Of a stretch of DNA of 64,000 nt, positions 18,440 to 30,645 are shown in pieces. Each line of letters opens with the position of its first letter. The stretch's first letter is position 1. The notes below the pieces were generated by a model. It saw only the letters and a list, made by a program, of their open reading frames with translations, ran no database searches and was not told the DNA's origin. The stretch lies in contig NZ_JAJOYT010000001.1 of assembly GCF_021290965.1 (NCBI RefSeq), positions 558,001 to 622,000 of the forward strand, in the 5' to 3' direction. This stretch comes from Rheinheimera faecalis. GTDB taxonomy: Bacteria; Pseudomonadota; Gammaproteobacteria; Enterobacterales; Alteromonadaceae. Position numbers and translations under genes: made by a program.

Positions 18440-19672
18440 TCAGTCAAATCCCACCATCGCCCCTTTGGGGATCACCACAACACCGTCAGCCGACACATGG
18501 AAACGCTGACGATCCAGCACCGGATCTTCACCGATAATGGTGTTCGGTGCTATTTTCACATCTTTATCGATGATAGCACGGCGAATACGGCAACCCCGAC
18601 CAATATCGTTATTGCCCATCAACACACTTTTTTCAATATAAGCATGGCTGTGTACTACGGTGTTATAACCCAAAATAGACTGATAGACGATAGCTCCACT
18701 GACAATACAACCTGAAGCCACCATGGAACTTATCGCCTGACCTGTTCTGTTGGCTTCATCGTGCACAAACTTAGCAGGTGGCATGGGTGGCGTATAACTG
18801 CGTAGTGGCCAGTATTTATTGTATAAATCCAAAGGTGGCTGCACAGAAATTAAATCCATATTGGCTTCATAATAAGAATCTAAAGTCCCTACATCACGCC
18901 AGTAACCTTTGGAGTCTTCCTGCTCACCACGGATCACATTGGTCGAGAAGTCATACACATAAACACTGCCTTGTGGATACATTTTCGGAATAATGTTATG
19001 ACCAAAATCGTGCTTAGAATCTATTTGTGCTGCATCTTCATTCAGCACTTCCACTAAAGTCTTAGCGTCAAAAATATAATTGCCCATAGACGCCAGTACA
19101 TAGTCGGGCCGGCCCGGAATAGTTTTTGGATTCGATTTAGGTTTTTCTTCAAACCCGACCATTTTGCCAGTGCTGTCGACTTCAATCACACCAAACTCAT
19201 GGGCTTGCGACACATGCACTGGAATAGCTGCAACTGTTAAGAGTGCATGGTTCTGACGATGGAAGTTCAGCATTTGCCGCACATCCATTTTATAAATATG
19301 ATCACCACCGAATACGCAGACTTCTTCAGGGTCCAGACCGTGGATCAGATGGATATTCTGATACACCGCATCTGCAGTGCCCAGATACCAGTGTTTACCT
19401 GTTTGCATTTGAGCAGGAATAGGGTCAATAAATCTGTTGGTTAAGCCGGTCACGCGCCAGGCACGGCTTAAATGTTTCATCAGTGAATGCGATTTAAACT
19501 GAGTGATCACAAAAATCTGTAATAAATCCGAATTCACAAAATTATTCAGTACAAAATCGATAATCCTGTAATTGCCACCAAAGGGCACAGCCGGTTTGGC
19601 TCTGACTCCAGTCAAAGGTGCCAGTCTGGTCCCTTCGCCCCCCGCTAAAATCATGGTAAGTACACCAGACAT
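18440..19672 (-). CDS. glgC: Glucose-1-phosphate adenylyltransferase GlgC
   Basis: Makes ADP-glucose, the committed step of glycogen synthesis. The 410-residue protein opens with the nucleotide-binding loop AGGEGTRLAPLT (residues 10-21) and KPAVPFGG, and contains FGGDHIYKMD and a C-terminal left-handed beta-helix region (GCIVSGAIV...LMGNNDIGRGCRI). It is slightly shorter than the E. coli enzyme (431). ATG with GGAG six bases upstream. First gene of a glgCA unit; the promoter should lie in the 400 bp gap upstream. Confidence 0.96.
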   Translation of the reverse strand: MSGVLTMILAGGEGTRLAPLTGVRAKPAVPFGGNYRIIDFVLNNFVNSDLLQIFVITQFKSHSLMKHLSRAWRVTGLTNRFIDPIPAQMQTGKHWYLGTADAVYQNIHLIHGLDPEEVCVFGGDHIYKMDVRQMLNFHRQNHALLTVAAIPVHVSQAHEFGVIEVDSTGKMVGFEEKPKSNPKTIPGRPDYVLASMGNYIFDAKTLVEVLNEDAAQIDSKHDFGHNIIPKMYPQGSVYVYDFSTNVIRGEQEDSKGYWRDVGTLDSYYEANMDLISVQPPLDLYNKYWPLRSYTPPMPPAKFVHDEANRTGQAISSMVASGCIVSGAIVYQSILGYNTVVHSHAYIEKSVLMGNNDIGRGCRIRRAIIDKDVKIAPNTIIGEDPVLDRQRFHVSADGVVVIPKGAMVGFD

Positions 19673-20023
19673 AAAAGTCTCCCTGTTGATAAAACCGACG
19701 ATTTGAATATTATTTTTTTACTCTGTTGTTGTGAAAGCAAAGCTGATACCACAAGCAACAGAAGTTTTAAGAATTCTCATTGCACCAATCGAATCAATGC
19801 TTCTGTGAGCATTTAATTTAGGAACAACATATGACCTTCGTATGACAATATTCCATTTTGGTGCAGAGCCAAAGCGTCGCACCAGCATGGTTCAACACAT
19901 TTATGCATACGAATGCAGTCACGACCTGAGTAATAACGGGAATTGGGTAGGCTTAGCAAGTGAAATTTAGAAAAATATATTTCATTGGGTAGATCAGAAT
20001 GGGGAAGCCGCGAGGATTTAATC
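19673..20023. other. Intergenic region upstream of glgC, with one possible 42-codon ORF
   Basis: About 350 bases without a clear gene. The left part is AT-rich and should hold the glgC promoter. A plus-strand frame at 19842-19970 (ATG to TAG) encodes 42 residues beginning MTIFHFGAEPKRRTSM and ending NNGNWVGLASEI; it reads like protein but has no strong ribosome binding site and could be a remnant. A 72-codon frame on the minus strand over the same bases has no support. Confidence 0.3.
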
Positions 20024-20055
20024 AGCTTCAACCTGAATCAACTCAGGTTGAAGCT
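20024..20055. repeat. 13-bp perfect hairpin downstream of fadH
   Basis: AGCTTCAACCTGA, loop ATCAAC, TCAGGTTGAAGCT. It lies 19 bases after the fadH stop on the minus strand. The stem is strong but no T-tract follows on either strand, so it may be a Rho-independent-like stabiliser, a weak terminator or a repetitive palindrome. Confidence 0.6.
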
Positions 20056-20073
20056 ATATATTGCCAACAAAAA

Positions 20074-22167
<2,094 letters not shown>

Positions 22168-22252
22168 TTACTTACAAATTCGGCCCTGAGCTTTCCCTCT
22201 AAATTCGTTAGCATAGACCTCTACTATTTTGCCGAAACTATAGGTACATCAT

Positions 22253-24136
22253 ATGTCTGAGAAAAAACCCGGGATCTTAAGACGCTTTTTTGGTGGCATT
22301 TGGCGCGCTATCAGTCTGGTTCGTCACATCACGTTTAATCTGATTTTTGCTATTTTATTTATCTTTATTCTGGTCTCTATTTTCAGCGGCGACGATAAAG
22401 TGGAAGTCCCTGAAAGCGCGGCTTTAGTGCTGAACTTATCCGGCGACTTGGTGGAAGAGAAACGTTATGTCGATCCTCTGGATCAAGTGCTGAATGAAAG
22501 CATGGGATCAGAGGAAGAAGAACCTGAAATTTTGGTCACCGACCTGCTGAAGACTATTCAGGTGGCGAAAACCGACGAACGAATTAAAGCCATAGTTCTG
22601 GATTTATCTTCTTTTGGCTCAGGCTCAATGGATAAGTTGACTATGGTGGGCAGCGCGTTGCAAGACTTTAAGGCTGCAGGCAAAAAAGTCCTGGCGACTG
22701 GCGACTACTACAGTCAGAACCAGTATTTCCTGGCCTCTTACGCCGACAGCATTAACTTAAATCCTATGGGCACAGTATTGCTGGAAGGTTTCGGCAGCTA
22801 CCCTATGTATTACAAATCTGCTTTAGAAAAATTAAAGGTCACCACTCACGTCTTTAAAGTGGGTACTTATAAATCTGCAGTAGAGCCTTTTACCCGCGAT
22901 ACGATGTCTGATGAAGCCAAAGAAGCGAATAAAGCCTGGTTAGAAGAATTATGGGCCAGCTACAAAGCGCAAGTCGCTGAGCGCCGTGGTTTTGCCGTCG
23001 ACAACTTTGATGAAACCATTACTGGTTTGTATCAAAAGTTGCAGGCTGTTAATGGTGATATGACCCAATATGCTTTGGATGCAAAGTTAGTCGATAGCAT
23101 CAAAACCCGTGAAGAATTCCGTCAGGACCTGATTGCTTTAGTTGGCGAAAGCGAAAAACACAGCTTTAACCAAATTCAGTTTAAAGATTATCAAGCCCAG
23201 GTCTTGCCTCCTGTTCAGTACGATAATCCGTTGACTGAAAAAGTCGCTGTTGTTGTAGCTCGTGGCACCATTATTGATGGTTCAGCTAAAGCCGGCACTA
23301 TAGGTGGTGATACCACTGCAGCTTTATTACGTCGCGCCCGCTTTGATGAGAAAGTAAAAGCTGTAGTACTGCGTATCGACAGCGGTGGCGGTAGTGCCTT
23401 TGCTTCAGAAGTCATAGGTCAGGAAATCAAGCTATTAAAGGCAGCTGGTAAGCCTGTGATAGCCTCTATGGGTGCTGTTGCAGCTTCTGGTGGTTATTGG
23501 ATTGCAGCACCAGCCAATGAGATCTGGGCCTCTCCTACTACGATCACTGGCTCTATTGGTATCTTCGGCTTATTCCACACGCTGGAAAATGCGATGCCAG
23601 TCTTAGGTTTGAACATTGATGGTGTAGGTACTTCTGAACTGGCAGGCTTAAGTTCTGGTTTACCACTGTTTAAAGGCTTAACACCAGAAATGTCAGGTAT
23701 TTTCCAATTGATGATCAATAAAGGTTATGACGACTTTATTGGCATGGTGTCTGAAAACCGTGGTATGAGCAAAGAAGCGGTAGATAAAGTAGCTCAAGGT
23801 CGTGTCTGGACAGGCACTAAAGCGCTGGAGTTTGGTTTAGTCGATAAACTGGGCACCTTTGACGACGCTATTGCTGCAGCAGCTGAAAAAGCTGGCTTAC
23901 AGCAATACGACATTAAAGTGATGGAGCAGGAATTAACTCCAACCGAACAGCTCCTGCGTGATATGTTTGCCTCAAGTACAGTACAGGCTCTGTTACCTGA
24001 TGCGAAAGAGTCTGCCTTCAGCCCACTGCTGAAAAACATCGTGACGCAAATAAATCAGGACTTTAAAGTACTGGAGCAGTTTAACGATCCAAAAGGTATT
24101 TACTCAGTTTGTATGAGTTGTACTGCGGTGAACTAA
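22253..24136 (+). CDS. sppA: Signal peptide peptidase SppA, 67K type
   Basis: Inner-membrane serine protease that cuts released signal peptides. The 627-residue protein has one N-terminal membrane anchor (about residues 25-45) and two tandem S49 domains. The Ser-Lys dyad is split between them as in E. coli: Lys207 in GTYKSAVEPF and Ser412 in GAVAASGGYW. An unusual tail after residue 590 is short and ends SVCMSCTAVN, with two cysteines close to the C-terminus. Monocistronic, followed by a strong terminator. Confidence 0.95.
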   Translation: MSEKKPGILRRFFGGIWRAISLVRHITFNLIFAILFIFILVSIFSGDDKVEVPESAALVLNLSGDLVEEKRYVDPLDQVLNESMGSEEEEPEILVTDLLKTIQVAKTDERIKAIVLDLSSFGSGSMDKLTMVGSALQDFKAAGKKVLATGDYYSQNQYFLASYADSINLNPMGTVLLEGFGSYPMYYKSALEKLKVTTHVFKVGTYKSAVEPFTRDTMSDEAKEANKAWLEELWASYKAQVAERRGFAVDNFDETITGLYQKLQAVNGDMTQYALDAKLVDSIKTREEFRQDLIALVGESEKHSFNQIQFKDYQAQVLPPVQYDNPLTEKVAVVVARGTIIDGSAKAGTIGGDTTAALLRRARFDEKVKAVVLRIDSGGGSAFASEVIGQEIKLLKAAGKPVIASMGAVAASGGYWIAAPANEIWASPTTITGSIGIFGLFHTLENAMPVLGLNIDGVGTSELAGLSSGLPLFKGLTPEMSGIFQLMINKGYDDFIGMVSENRGMSKEAVDKVAQGRVWTGTKALEFGLVDKLGTFDDAIAAAAEKAGLQQYDIKVMEQELTPTEQLLRDMFASSTVQALLPDAKESAFSPLLKNIVTQINQDFKVLEQFNDPKGIYSVCMSCTAVN

Positions 24137-24154
24137 CAGTTGTGTATTTGAACT

Positions 24155-24178
24155 AAGCCGCCTTGTGCGGCTTTTTTT
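24155..24178 (+). terminator. sppA terminator
   Basis: Stem AAGCCGC / GCGGCTT, five-base loop, then seven T. Confidence 0.9.
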
Positions 24179-24213
24179 ATTGCTTAATACATGAAAACAC
24201 AGAACCAATAAGC

Positions 24214-24249
24214 AAAAAACCCGTATAAGCTTTCGCTGATACGGGTTTT
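24214..24249 (-). terminator. tRNA-Ser terminator
   Basis: Eleven-base stem AAAACCCGTAT / ATACGGGTTTT with a 12-base loop, followed on the minus strand by a run of T, a few bases past the tRNA 3' end. Confidence 0.85.
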
Positions 24250-24257
24250 GGGAATAA

Positions 24258-24348
24258 TGGCGGAGGGGGAGAGATTCGAACTCTCGGAAGGCTATTAACC
24301 TTCGCCGGTTTTCAAGACCGGTGCATTAAACCGCTCTGCCACCCCTCC
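24258..24348 (-). tRNA. tRNA-Ser (anticodon TGA)
   Basis: A 91-base type II tRNA. The acceptor stem is GGAGGGG / CCCCTCC with discriminator G and an encoded CCA. The anticodon stem CCGGT / ACCGG encloses the loop CTTGAAA, giving anticodon TGA. The long variable arm (GAAGGTTAATAGCCTTC region) and the T loop GTTCGAATC are as expected for serine. Upstream on the minus strand a TATCAT -10 box is followed by a GC-rich stretch (CGCGGCGCC), typical of stable RNA promoters. Confidence 0.97.
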
Positions 24349-24516
24349 GGCGCCGCGTATGATAATCAGATCGGTTGCGAAAGAAAAGCATTTTTTTAAA
24401 CTTTGATAAAACAACTTAAATGATTGAATTGTTTTACAATGATAACTGCTGGCACTTTGGGAACTTCCCAAGTAAGATAAAGTCAGAAAAGTAACTATTG
24501 AATGGAGAGAACAGCA

Positions 24517-25185
24517 ATGTCCTACAACCAAAACACGCACGCTGGTCATATCGGCCATAGCGTCGAAGTCCACAAAGTACTTCGCAATACCTATTTCCTG
24601 CTGGCTATGACTTTAGCATTCAGTGCAGTCACCGCCGGCATTTCCATGGCAATGAACTTCGGTTTTGGCATGGGTCTGGTGTTTACACTGGTGGCTTTTG
24701 GCTTAATTTTTGTAGTACAGAAAAAAGCAGACAGCGCCAGCGGTATTTTTTGGGTATTTGCGTTAACGGGCTGTTTAGGTGCTTCTATAGGCCCTATGCT
24801 GAACCGTTTTGCTGCAACAGCCAACGGCCCAGAGCTGATTATGCAAGCCCTTGGCTTAACCGCAGTGGTGTTTTTCTCGCTGTCTGCTTACGCTTTAAGT
24901 TCACGTAAAGATTTCAGCTTTATGGGTAACTTCCTGTTCGTAGGTCTGATTGTAGTGATAGTGGCTGGTCTGGCGAATATCTTCTTCCAGATCCCTGCCC
25001 TGCACCTGGCTATTAACGCGGCTGTAGTGATGATTATGTCTGGTTTAATTTTGTTTGATACCAGCCGTATCGTCAACGGTGGTGAAACTAACTATATCCG
25101 CGCTACAGTCGGCTTATATCTGAACATCTTTAACCTGTTCACCTCGTTACTTCAGTTACTGGGTATCATGGGCAGCGACGATTAA
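24517..25185 (+). CDS. yccA: YccA, Bax inhibitor-1 family membrane protein
   Basis: A 222-residue inner-membrane protein with seven hydrophobic segments. It closely follows E. coli YccA: HKVLRNTYFLLAMTLAFSAV near the start, ALHLAINAAVVMIMSGLILF and GGETNYIRATVGLYLNIFNL near the end. In E. coli YccA is a substrate and modulator of FtsH. The frame begins at an upstream ATG (24502), but the second ATG has GGAGAG six bases before it and is preferred. Single gene with its own terminator. Confidence 0.94.
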   Translation: MSYNQNTHAGHIGHSVEVHKVLRNTYFLLAMTLAFSAVTAGISMAMNFGFGMGLVFTLVAFGLIFVVQKKADSASGIFWVFALTGCLGASIGPMLNRFAATANGPELIMQALGLTAVVFFSLSAYALSSRKDFSFMGNFLFVGLIVVIVAGLANIFFQIPALHLAINAAVVMIMSGLILFDTSRIVNGGETNYIRATVGLYLNIFNLFTSLLQLLGIMGSDD

Positions 25186-25220
25186 TTAAGGCTTGAGATA
25201 AGCTGATGTTGCAGTAAAAT

Positions 25221-25246
25221 GCCCCGCCAAATGCGGGGCTTTTTTT
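25221..25246 (+). terminator. yccA terminator
   Basis: Stem GCCCCGC / GCGGGGC, five-base loop, seven T. The ERIC element starts at its last base. Confidence 0.93.
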
Positions 25247-25373
25247 ATAGCCTTCGTACTTGAAGCTGCAGCTTTGTTGACTGCGTGCTCTCGCCCCAGT
25301 CACATAGGACAACTATGCTCCTGGGGTCTCGATCACTGGTCGCCTCCCTGCAACTCCAATTACTTTGGCTATA
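25246..25373. repeat. ERIC element (intergenic repeat unit)
   Basis: A 128-base imperfect palindrome. Its ends, TATAGCCTTCGTACTTGAAG and the complement of ACTTTGGCTATA, are mirror copies. The centre holds CGCCCCAGTCACATAG and CTATGCTCCTGGGGTCTCG, matching the conserved core of enterobacterial repetitive intergenic consensus elements (CACCCCAGTCACTTA... and AAGCTCCTGGGG). Length agrees with the classical 127 bp. It separates the yccA terminator from tusD and may be transcribed at the head of the tus message. Confidence 0.9.
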
Positions 25374-25422
25374 TATACTCAGGTAAAGGGTTATTTAGAA
25401 TAATGATGCGAAAGGTAAACAG

Positions 25423-25788
25423 ATGACCAGTTTTGCCGTTCTGATTGAAGGCCCGGTGTTACAAGGCCAGAGTTTTGTCAGCGCCTTGCGGTTTATGCAG
25501 CAGGCCGTTGAGGCCAAACATGTTATTGATTCCGTATTTTTATACCGCGATGCAGTAGGTGCAGCGTCCGCCCTGATTGATTTACCTTCAGACGAACCTA
25601 ATCTATCGGTCAAACTGCAGCAGTTTTGTCAGGCGCATCAGATCCCTTTGTTGTTTTGTATCACTGCAGCTGAGAAACGTGGTGTTTGCTCCACTGAGGT
25701 AAAGCCGGCAGATGGCTATATAGCTGCTGGGTTAGCCGAGTTTGCCATGCGTTTGGCCAAGGCGGATAAACTGGTGCAATTTTCATGA
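25423..25788 (+). CDS. tusD: Sulfurtransferase TusD
   Basis: Subunit of the TusBCD complex that relays persulfide sulfur from TusA to TusE for 2-thiolation of wobble uridine in tRNA. The 121-residue DsrE-fold protein carries the active cysteine C79 in LLFCITAAEKRGV, the same place as Cys78 of E. coli TusD. First gene of tusDCBE; its stop overlaps the tusC start (ATGA). The ERIC element sits directly upstream, so the promoter is either within it or in the 49 bases after it. Confidence 0.95.
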   Translation: MTSFAVLIEGPVLQGQSFVSALRFMQQAVEAKHVIDSVFLYRDAVGAASALIDLPSDEPNLSVKLQQFCQAHQIPLLFCITAAEKRGVCSTEVKPADGYIAAGLAEFAMRLAKADKLVQFS

Positions 25789-26138
25789 AGATAGCAGTGG
25801 TAGTGACCAGCTTGCCTTTAGATGGCATAGCAGCGCGCGAAAGCCTGGATTTGATCTTTGCTTTAGCAGCAGTCGATCATCAGCTCAGCGTTATTTTTAG
25901 TGACGATGCGGTGTATCAGCTGGTGAAAGCCGATGACAGCGCAGAATTGATGGTCAAAGACTTCAGACGCAGTTTTAAGCTGTTTGAACTTTATGATATT
26001 GAAAATTTATATATCTGCGCTGAATCGTTAAGGCAACGTCAGTTACAAGCCAATGCGCTTGTGCTGAACGTGCAGCCGCTGGAGTGCGATGAGCTTAGCC
26101 AATTGCTTTACACGCAGCATCATGTGATTAAGGCCTGA
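25785..26138 (+). CDS. tusC: Sulfur relay protein TusC
   Basis: A 117-residue DsrF-like subunit of TusBCD. Family traits are the N-terminal strand KIAVVVTSLPLDGIAARESL and the acidic SVIFSDDAVYQLV segment. It lacks the TusD active cysteine, as expected; TusC is structural in the hetero-hexamer. One base separates its stop from tusB. Confidence 0.92.
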   Translation: MKIAVVVTSLPLDGIAARESLDLIFALAAVDHQLSVIFSDDAVYQLVKADDSAELMVKDFRRSFKLFELYDIENLYICAESLRQRQLQANALVLNVQPLECDELSQLLYTQHHVIKA

Positions 26139-26139
26139 T

Positions 26140-26391
26140 ATGAGACTTTTTGATTTAAGCCACAGCCAGTTGCCTGATGTACTGAGTCTTGTCCGTACAG
26201 AAGATAAAGTCTTGTTAAGACAAGAGGCCGTGTATTTAATGACCACAGGTCAGCTAAACAGCCTACCTTGTGCTGTCTATTGTTTGGCTGCAGACGCCGC
26301 TGTACGCGGTATAATGATCTCCGAACCTTTTACCGCACTGAATGACAGCCAGTGGCTTGATTTAGTGCTCCAAGCGAAGCAACAACTCTGA
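26140..26391 (+). CDS. tusB: Sulfur relay protein TusB
   Basis: An 83-residue DsrH-like subunit, the smallest of TusBCD. It shows the short pattern LFDLSHSQL, EDKVLLRQEAVYL and VYCLAADAAVRGI. Its position between tusC and tusE and one-base overlap with tusE support the call, since the family is weakly conserved in sequence. Confidence 0.9.
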   Translation: MRLFDLSHSQLPDVLSLVRTEDKVLLRQEAVYLMTTGQLNSLPCAVYCLAADAAVRGIMISEPFTALNDSQWLDLVLQAKQQL

Positions 26392-26726
26392 TGACTGAAC
26401 TGATTTTAAATAACCAAAGCTACCCGCTGGATAAACATGGTTACCTGGCTGATTTAACTTTGTGGACACCGGAGCTGGCGCAAGAATTTGCCCGCCTGGA
26501 ACAAATCACAATGACGGACGCTCACTGGGAAGTAGTGAATTTTGTCCGCGATTTTTATCAGGAGTACCAAACCTCTCCTGCGATACGTTTATTGGTGAAA
26601 AGCATGGGAGAAAAATTAGGCGCGGATAAAGGCAACAGCAAATATTTGTTTTTGTTATTTCCGGAAGGGCCAGCCAAACAAGCTACTCGTATCGGCGGTT
26701 TACCAAAACCCGCTAAGTGCCTGTAA
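26391..26726 (+). CDS. tusE: Sulfur acceptor TusE (DsrC/TusE family)
   Basis: A 111-residue carrier that takes persulfide sulfur from TusD and passes it to MnmA. The DsrC signature is clear: LAQEFARLEQITMTDAHWEV in the first half and the C-terminal GGLPKPAKCL, where the penultimate Cys110 is the sulfur carrier. In E. coli tusE is far from tusBCD; here all four are one operon. A stem-loop follows. Confidence 0.95.
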   Translation: MTELILNNQSYPLDKHGYLADLTLWTPELAQEFARLEQITMTDAHWEVVNFVRDFYQEYQTSPAIRLLVKSMGEKLGADKGNSKYLFLLFPEGPAKQATRIGGLPKPAKCL

Positions 26727-26735
26727 GCAGATATG

Positions 26736-26760
26736 AAAAAGGGGCAATTAGCCCCCTTTG
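26736..26760. terminator. Bidirectional terminator between tusE and the 64-residue gene
   Basis: Stem GGGGC / GCCCC with A and T tracts on both sides. In the minus direction five T follow the stem, and the stop codon of the small gene is inside the hairpin. Confidence 0.75.
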
Positions 26761-26942
26761 TACATCGACATACCAGCCTCAAAGCTGGTCATCACTACTA
26801 TAGCTATTACACCAATCAACACCAGCCAATACATCCAACGCAGCATCACCTTGATAGGATTTGATCTGTTTTTACGTACTACAACATGACGTGGTATAGC
26901 GGTCTTTTTTGAGCTTTCTTGTTGTTCTTTGATGAGCGACAT
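26748..26942 (-). CDS. Small single-pass membrane protein, unknown
   Basis: A 64-residue protein I do not recognise. The N-terminal half is strongly basic (KKTAIPRHVVVRKNRSNPIK); a single hydrophobic segment follows (WMYWLVLIGVIAIVVM), and a short tail ends MSMYKGG. Positive-inside rule predicts a cytoplasmic basic N-terminus. The open frame reaches 26996 but the ATG chosen opens MSLIKEQQESSKK and gives a cleaner protein. Its ribosome binding site is weak. It lies between tusE and serS, downstream of the serS stop in the same direction with its own start, and ends in a terminator. Confidence 0.5.
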   Translation of the reverse strand: MSLIKEQQESSKKTAIPRHVVVRKNRSNPIKVMLRWMYWLVLIGVIAIVVMTSFEAGMSMYKGG

Positions 26943-27004
26943 CAGATTTACCAGGTTAAAGGAGCAGAACAGCTGCTCCTTACAGAAATTAAACAAAGTG
27001 CAGA

Positions 27005-28676
<1,672 letters not shown>

Positions 28677-28677
<1 letters not shown>

Positions 28678-30002
28678 TAGCCCTGTCCTTTTGCGTGTTG
28701 GTCCAGCATGGCTAAATAGGCCATTTTGTCCTGCAGTTGTTTCTCTAAACCGCGATCAGACGGCTGATAAAACTTCATTCCTGCCATTTCAGCTGGTAAA
28801 TACGCCTCACCAGCGGCATAAGCACCAGGTTCGTTATGGGCATAACGATAGGCCTTGCCAAAACCTTGTTGTTTAGCCAACGCTGTTGGCGCGTTACGCA
28901 AATGATCCGGCACTTCAAAAGATGGATGTTGCTGCACATACTGCCGCATCTGGTTAAAAGCGCTATACACCGCATTGGATTTTGGCGCTAAAGCCATATA
29001 GACAGCAGCCTGAGCTATAGCTCGTTCACCTTCGGCAGGACCCACACGGGCAAAAGTATCCCAGGCATCCAAACCAATAGTTAAAGCGCGTGGGTCTGCA
29101 TTGCCTATATCTTCACTGGCGATAGCAAGTAGTCGACGCGCCACATACAAAGGATCACCACCGCCTTCTAAAATACGGCAATACCAATACAAAGCTGCAT
29201 CCGGGTTGGAGCCGCGCACCGATTTATGAAAGGCAGAAATTAAATCGTAAAAAATATCGCCCTGCTGATCAAAACCCGGCAATTGCCGTGGTACTAACTG
29301 CCGAAATAAGTCAGCGGTCAGTTCAGTTGTCGCAGCGCCCTGCTGCGCTGTTTCGACGGCTTGCTCAAACAGGTTTAGTAAACGTCTGGCATCGCCATCC
29401 GCCAGTTGCAGCAATAAGGACTGGGCGTCAGGGTTTATCTGTACCATTTGTCCCTGTAGGTGGTAATGCGCCACTGCGCGTTCTATGACTAAAGCCAGAT
29501 CCTCTGCCGTCAACTTTTTTAAAATGCAGACGCGGGCGCGGGATAACATAGCGTTATTGAGTGCAAATGCAGGGTTTTCAGTAGTAGCCCCAATAAAAAT
29601 AATGGTGCCATCTTCAATATGAGGTAAAAACGCATCTTGCTGGGCTTTGTTAAAACGATGCACTTCATCGACAAATAACAAGGTGCGTTGATTTTGCGCT
29701 AAACGTTGTTTGGCTGCCTGAATTTCTTCACGTATTTCTTTGACACCAGCAGTTACAGCAGATAAGCGGGCAATGGCGGCTTTGGCATAAATGGCAATCA
29801 ACTCTGCCAACGTGGTTTTGCCTGTGCCTGGAGGGCCCCATAAAATCAAAGAGGAGATACGCCCTGCTTCTATCGCCTTACGTAGCGGTGTGCCAAGGCC
29901 CAGCACTTGCTGCTGTCCAACATAGTCCGATAACTTCGTTGGCCTCAGCAGCGCTGCCAAAGGCCTTATATCGTCGTGGAATTCAAAGCCGAGGTTGTTC
30001 AC
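28677..30002 (-). CDS. rarA: Replication-associated recombination ATPase RarA
   Basis: AAA+ clamp-loader-like ATPase (MgsA) acting at stalled replication forks. The 441-residue protein has Walker [14 protein letters not shown] (about residues 55-67), Walker [17 protein letters not shown], sensor-1 [12 protein letters not shown] and the C-terminal tetramerisation domain with [16 protein letters not shown]. The start overlaps the lolA stop by four bases. Part of the conserved ftsK-lolA-rarA-crcB-serS line. Confidence 0.95.
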
Positions 30003-30625
30003 TTGACGCGTTGATCATCCACTTCAGCTGTAGCAGGAATTGCAAACTGGAACAACTCTGATGCCAGCGGCGTGTTGTATTGCACCAGATTAAAATCAAA
30101 AGTGCTGTTCTGGCCATTGCTGTCGACCACAATCATTTTTGATAAAGCTAAACCCGAGAATTTCAGACTAAGCTTTTTCACCGCATTGCTTGGATCTTTA
30201 GGCGTAATATCAAACTGATCATCAGCACCAGTCACACTGTACTGAGCCCATAATTTAGGGTCGTGTGAGGTCAGCAGCACAAAAGGAGTTTTCTGCACTT
30301 GCTCTTTTGCATCATAAATACTGACCTGATCCAATAATTCGGCATAAAACCACAAGGTTTTACCATCACCAATAAACAGGTTTGGCTCTGGTGTCTGGGT
30401 TTCGAACCGAAATAAAGACGGCTGTTTCAGTGACAACATGCCTTCGCCCTGCTGGATCAGCTTATTGCTGGCATCAACGACGGTTTGGTCAAAACTGGCC
30501 TGAAAGCTGGTTAAACGCGCTAATTTTTTCTGCAAATCATCAGCCTGATCCGCCACTGCCATAAAAGCAGGCAGTATCAGCGACAACACCAGGGCAACAG
30601 CTTTATTTGCTACAGTTTTTTTCAT
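29999..30625 (-). CDS. lolA: Outer-membrane lipoprotein carrier LolA
   Basis: Periplasmic chaperone that ferries lipoproteins from LolCDE to LolB. The 208-residue precursor has a signal peptide (about residues 1-25, ending AFMAVA) and then the LolA strand pattern LTSFQASFDQTVVD, GEGMLSLKQPSLFRFET and DGKTLWFYAELLDQVSIY. It follows ftsK by 20 bases and overlaps rarA. Confidence 0.94.
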   Translation of the reverse strand: MKKTVANKAVALVLSLILPAFMAVADQADDLQKKLARLTSFQASFDQTVVDASNKLIQQGEGMLSLKQPSLFRFETQTPEPNLFIGDGKTLWFYAELLDQVSIYDAKEQVQKTPFVLLTSHDPKLWAQYSVTGADDQFDITPKDPSNAVKKLSLKFSGLALSKMIVVDSNGQNSTFDFNLVQYNTPLASELFQFAIPATAEVDDQRVK

Positions 30626-30645
30626 AATGACCTTATAACAATCGT

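Noticed and set aside
19813-20031. 72-codon minus-strand ORF between glgC and fadH
   Set aside because: No ribosome binding site, biased composition and no recognisable pattern; treated as chance.
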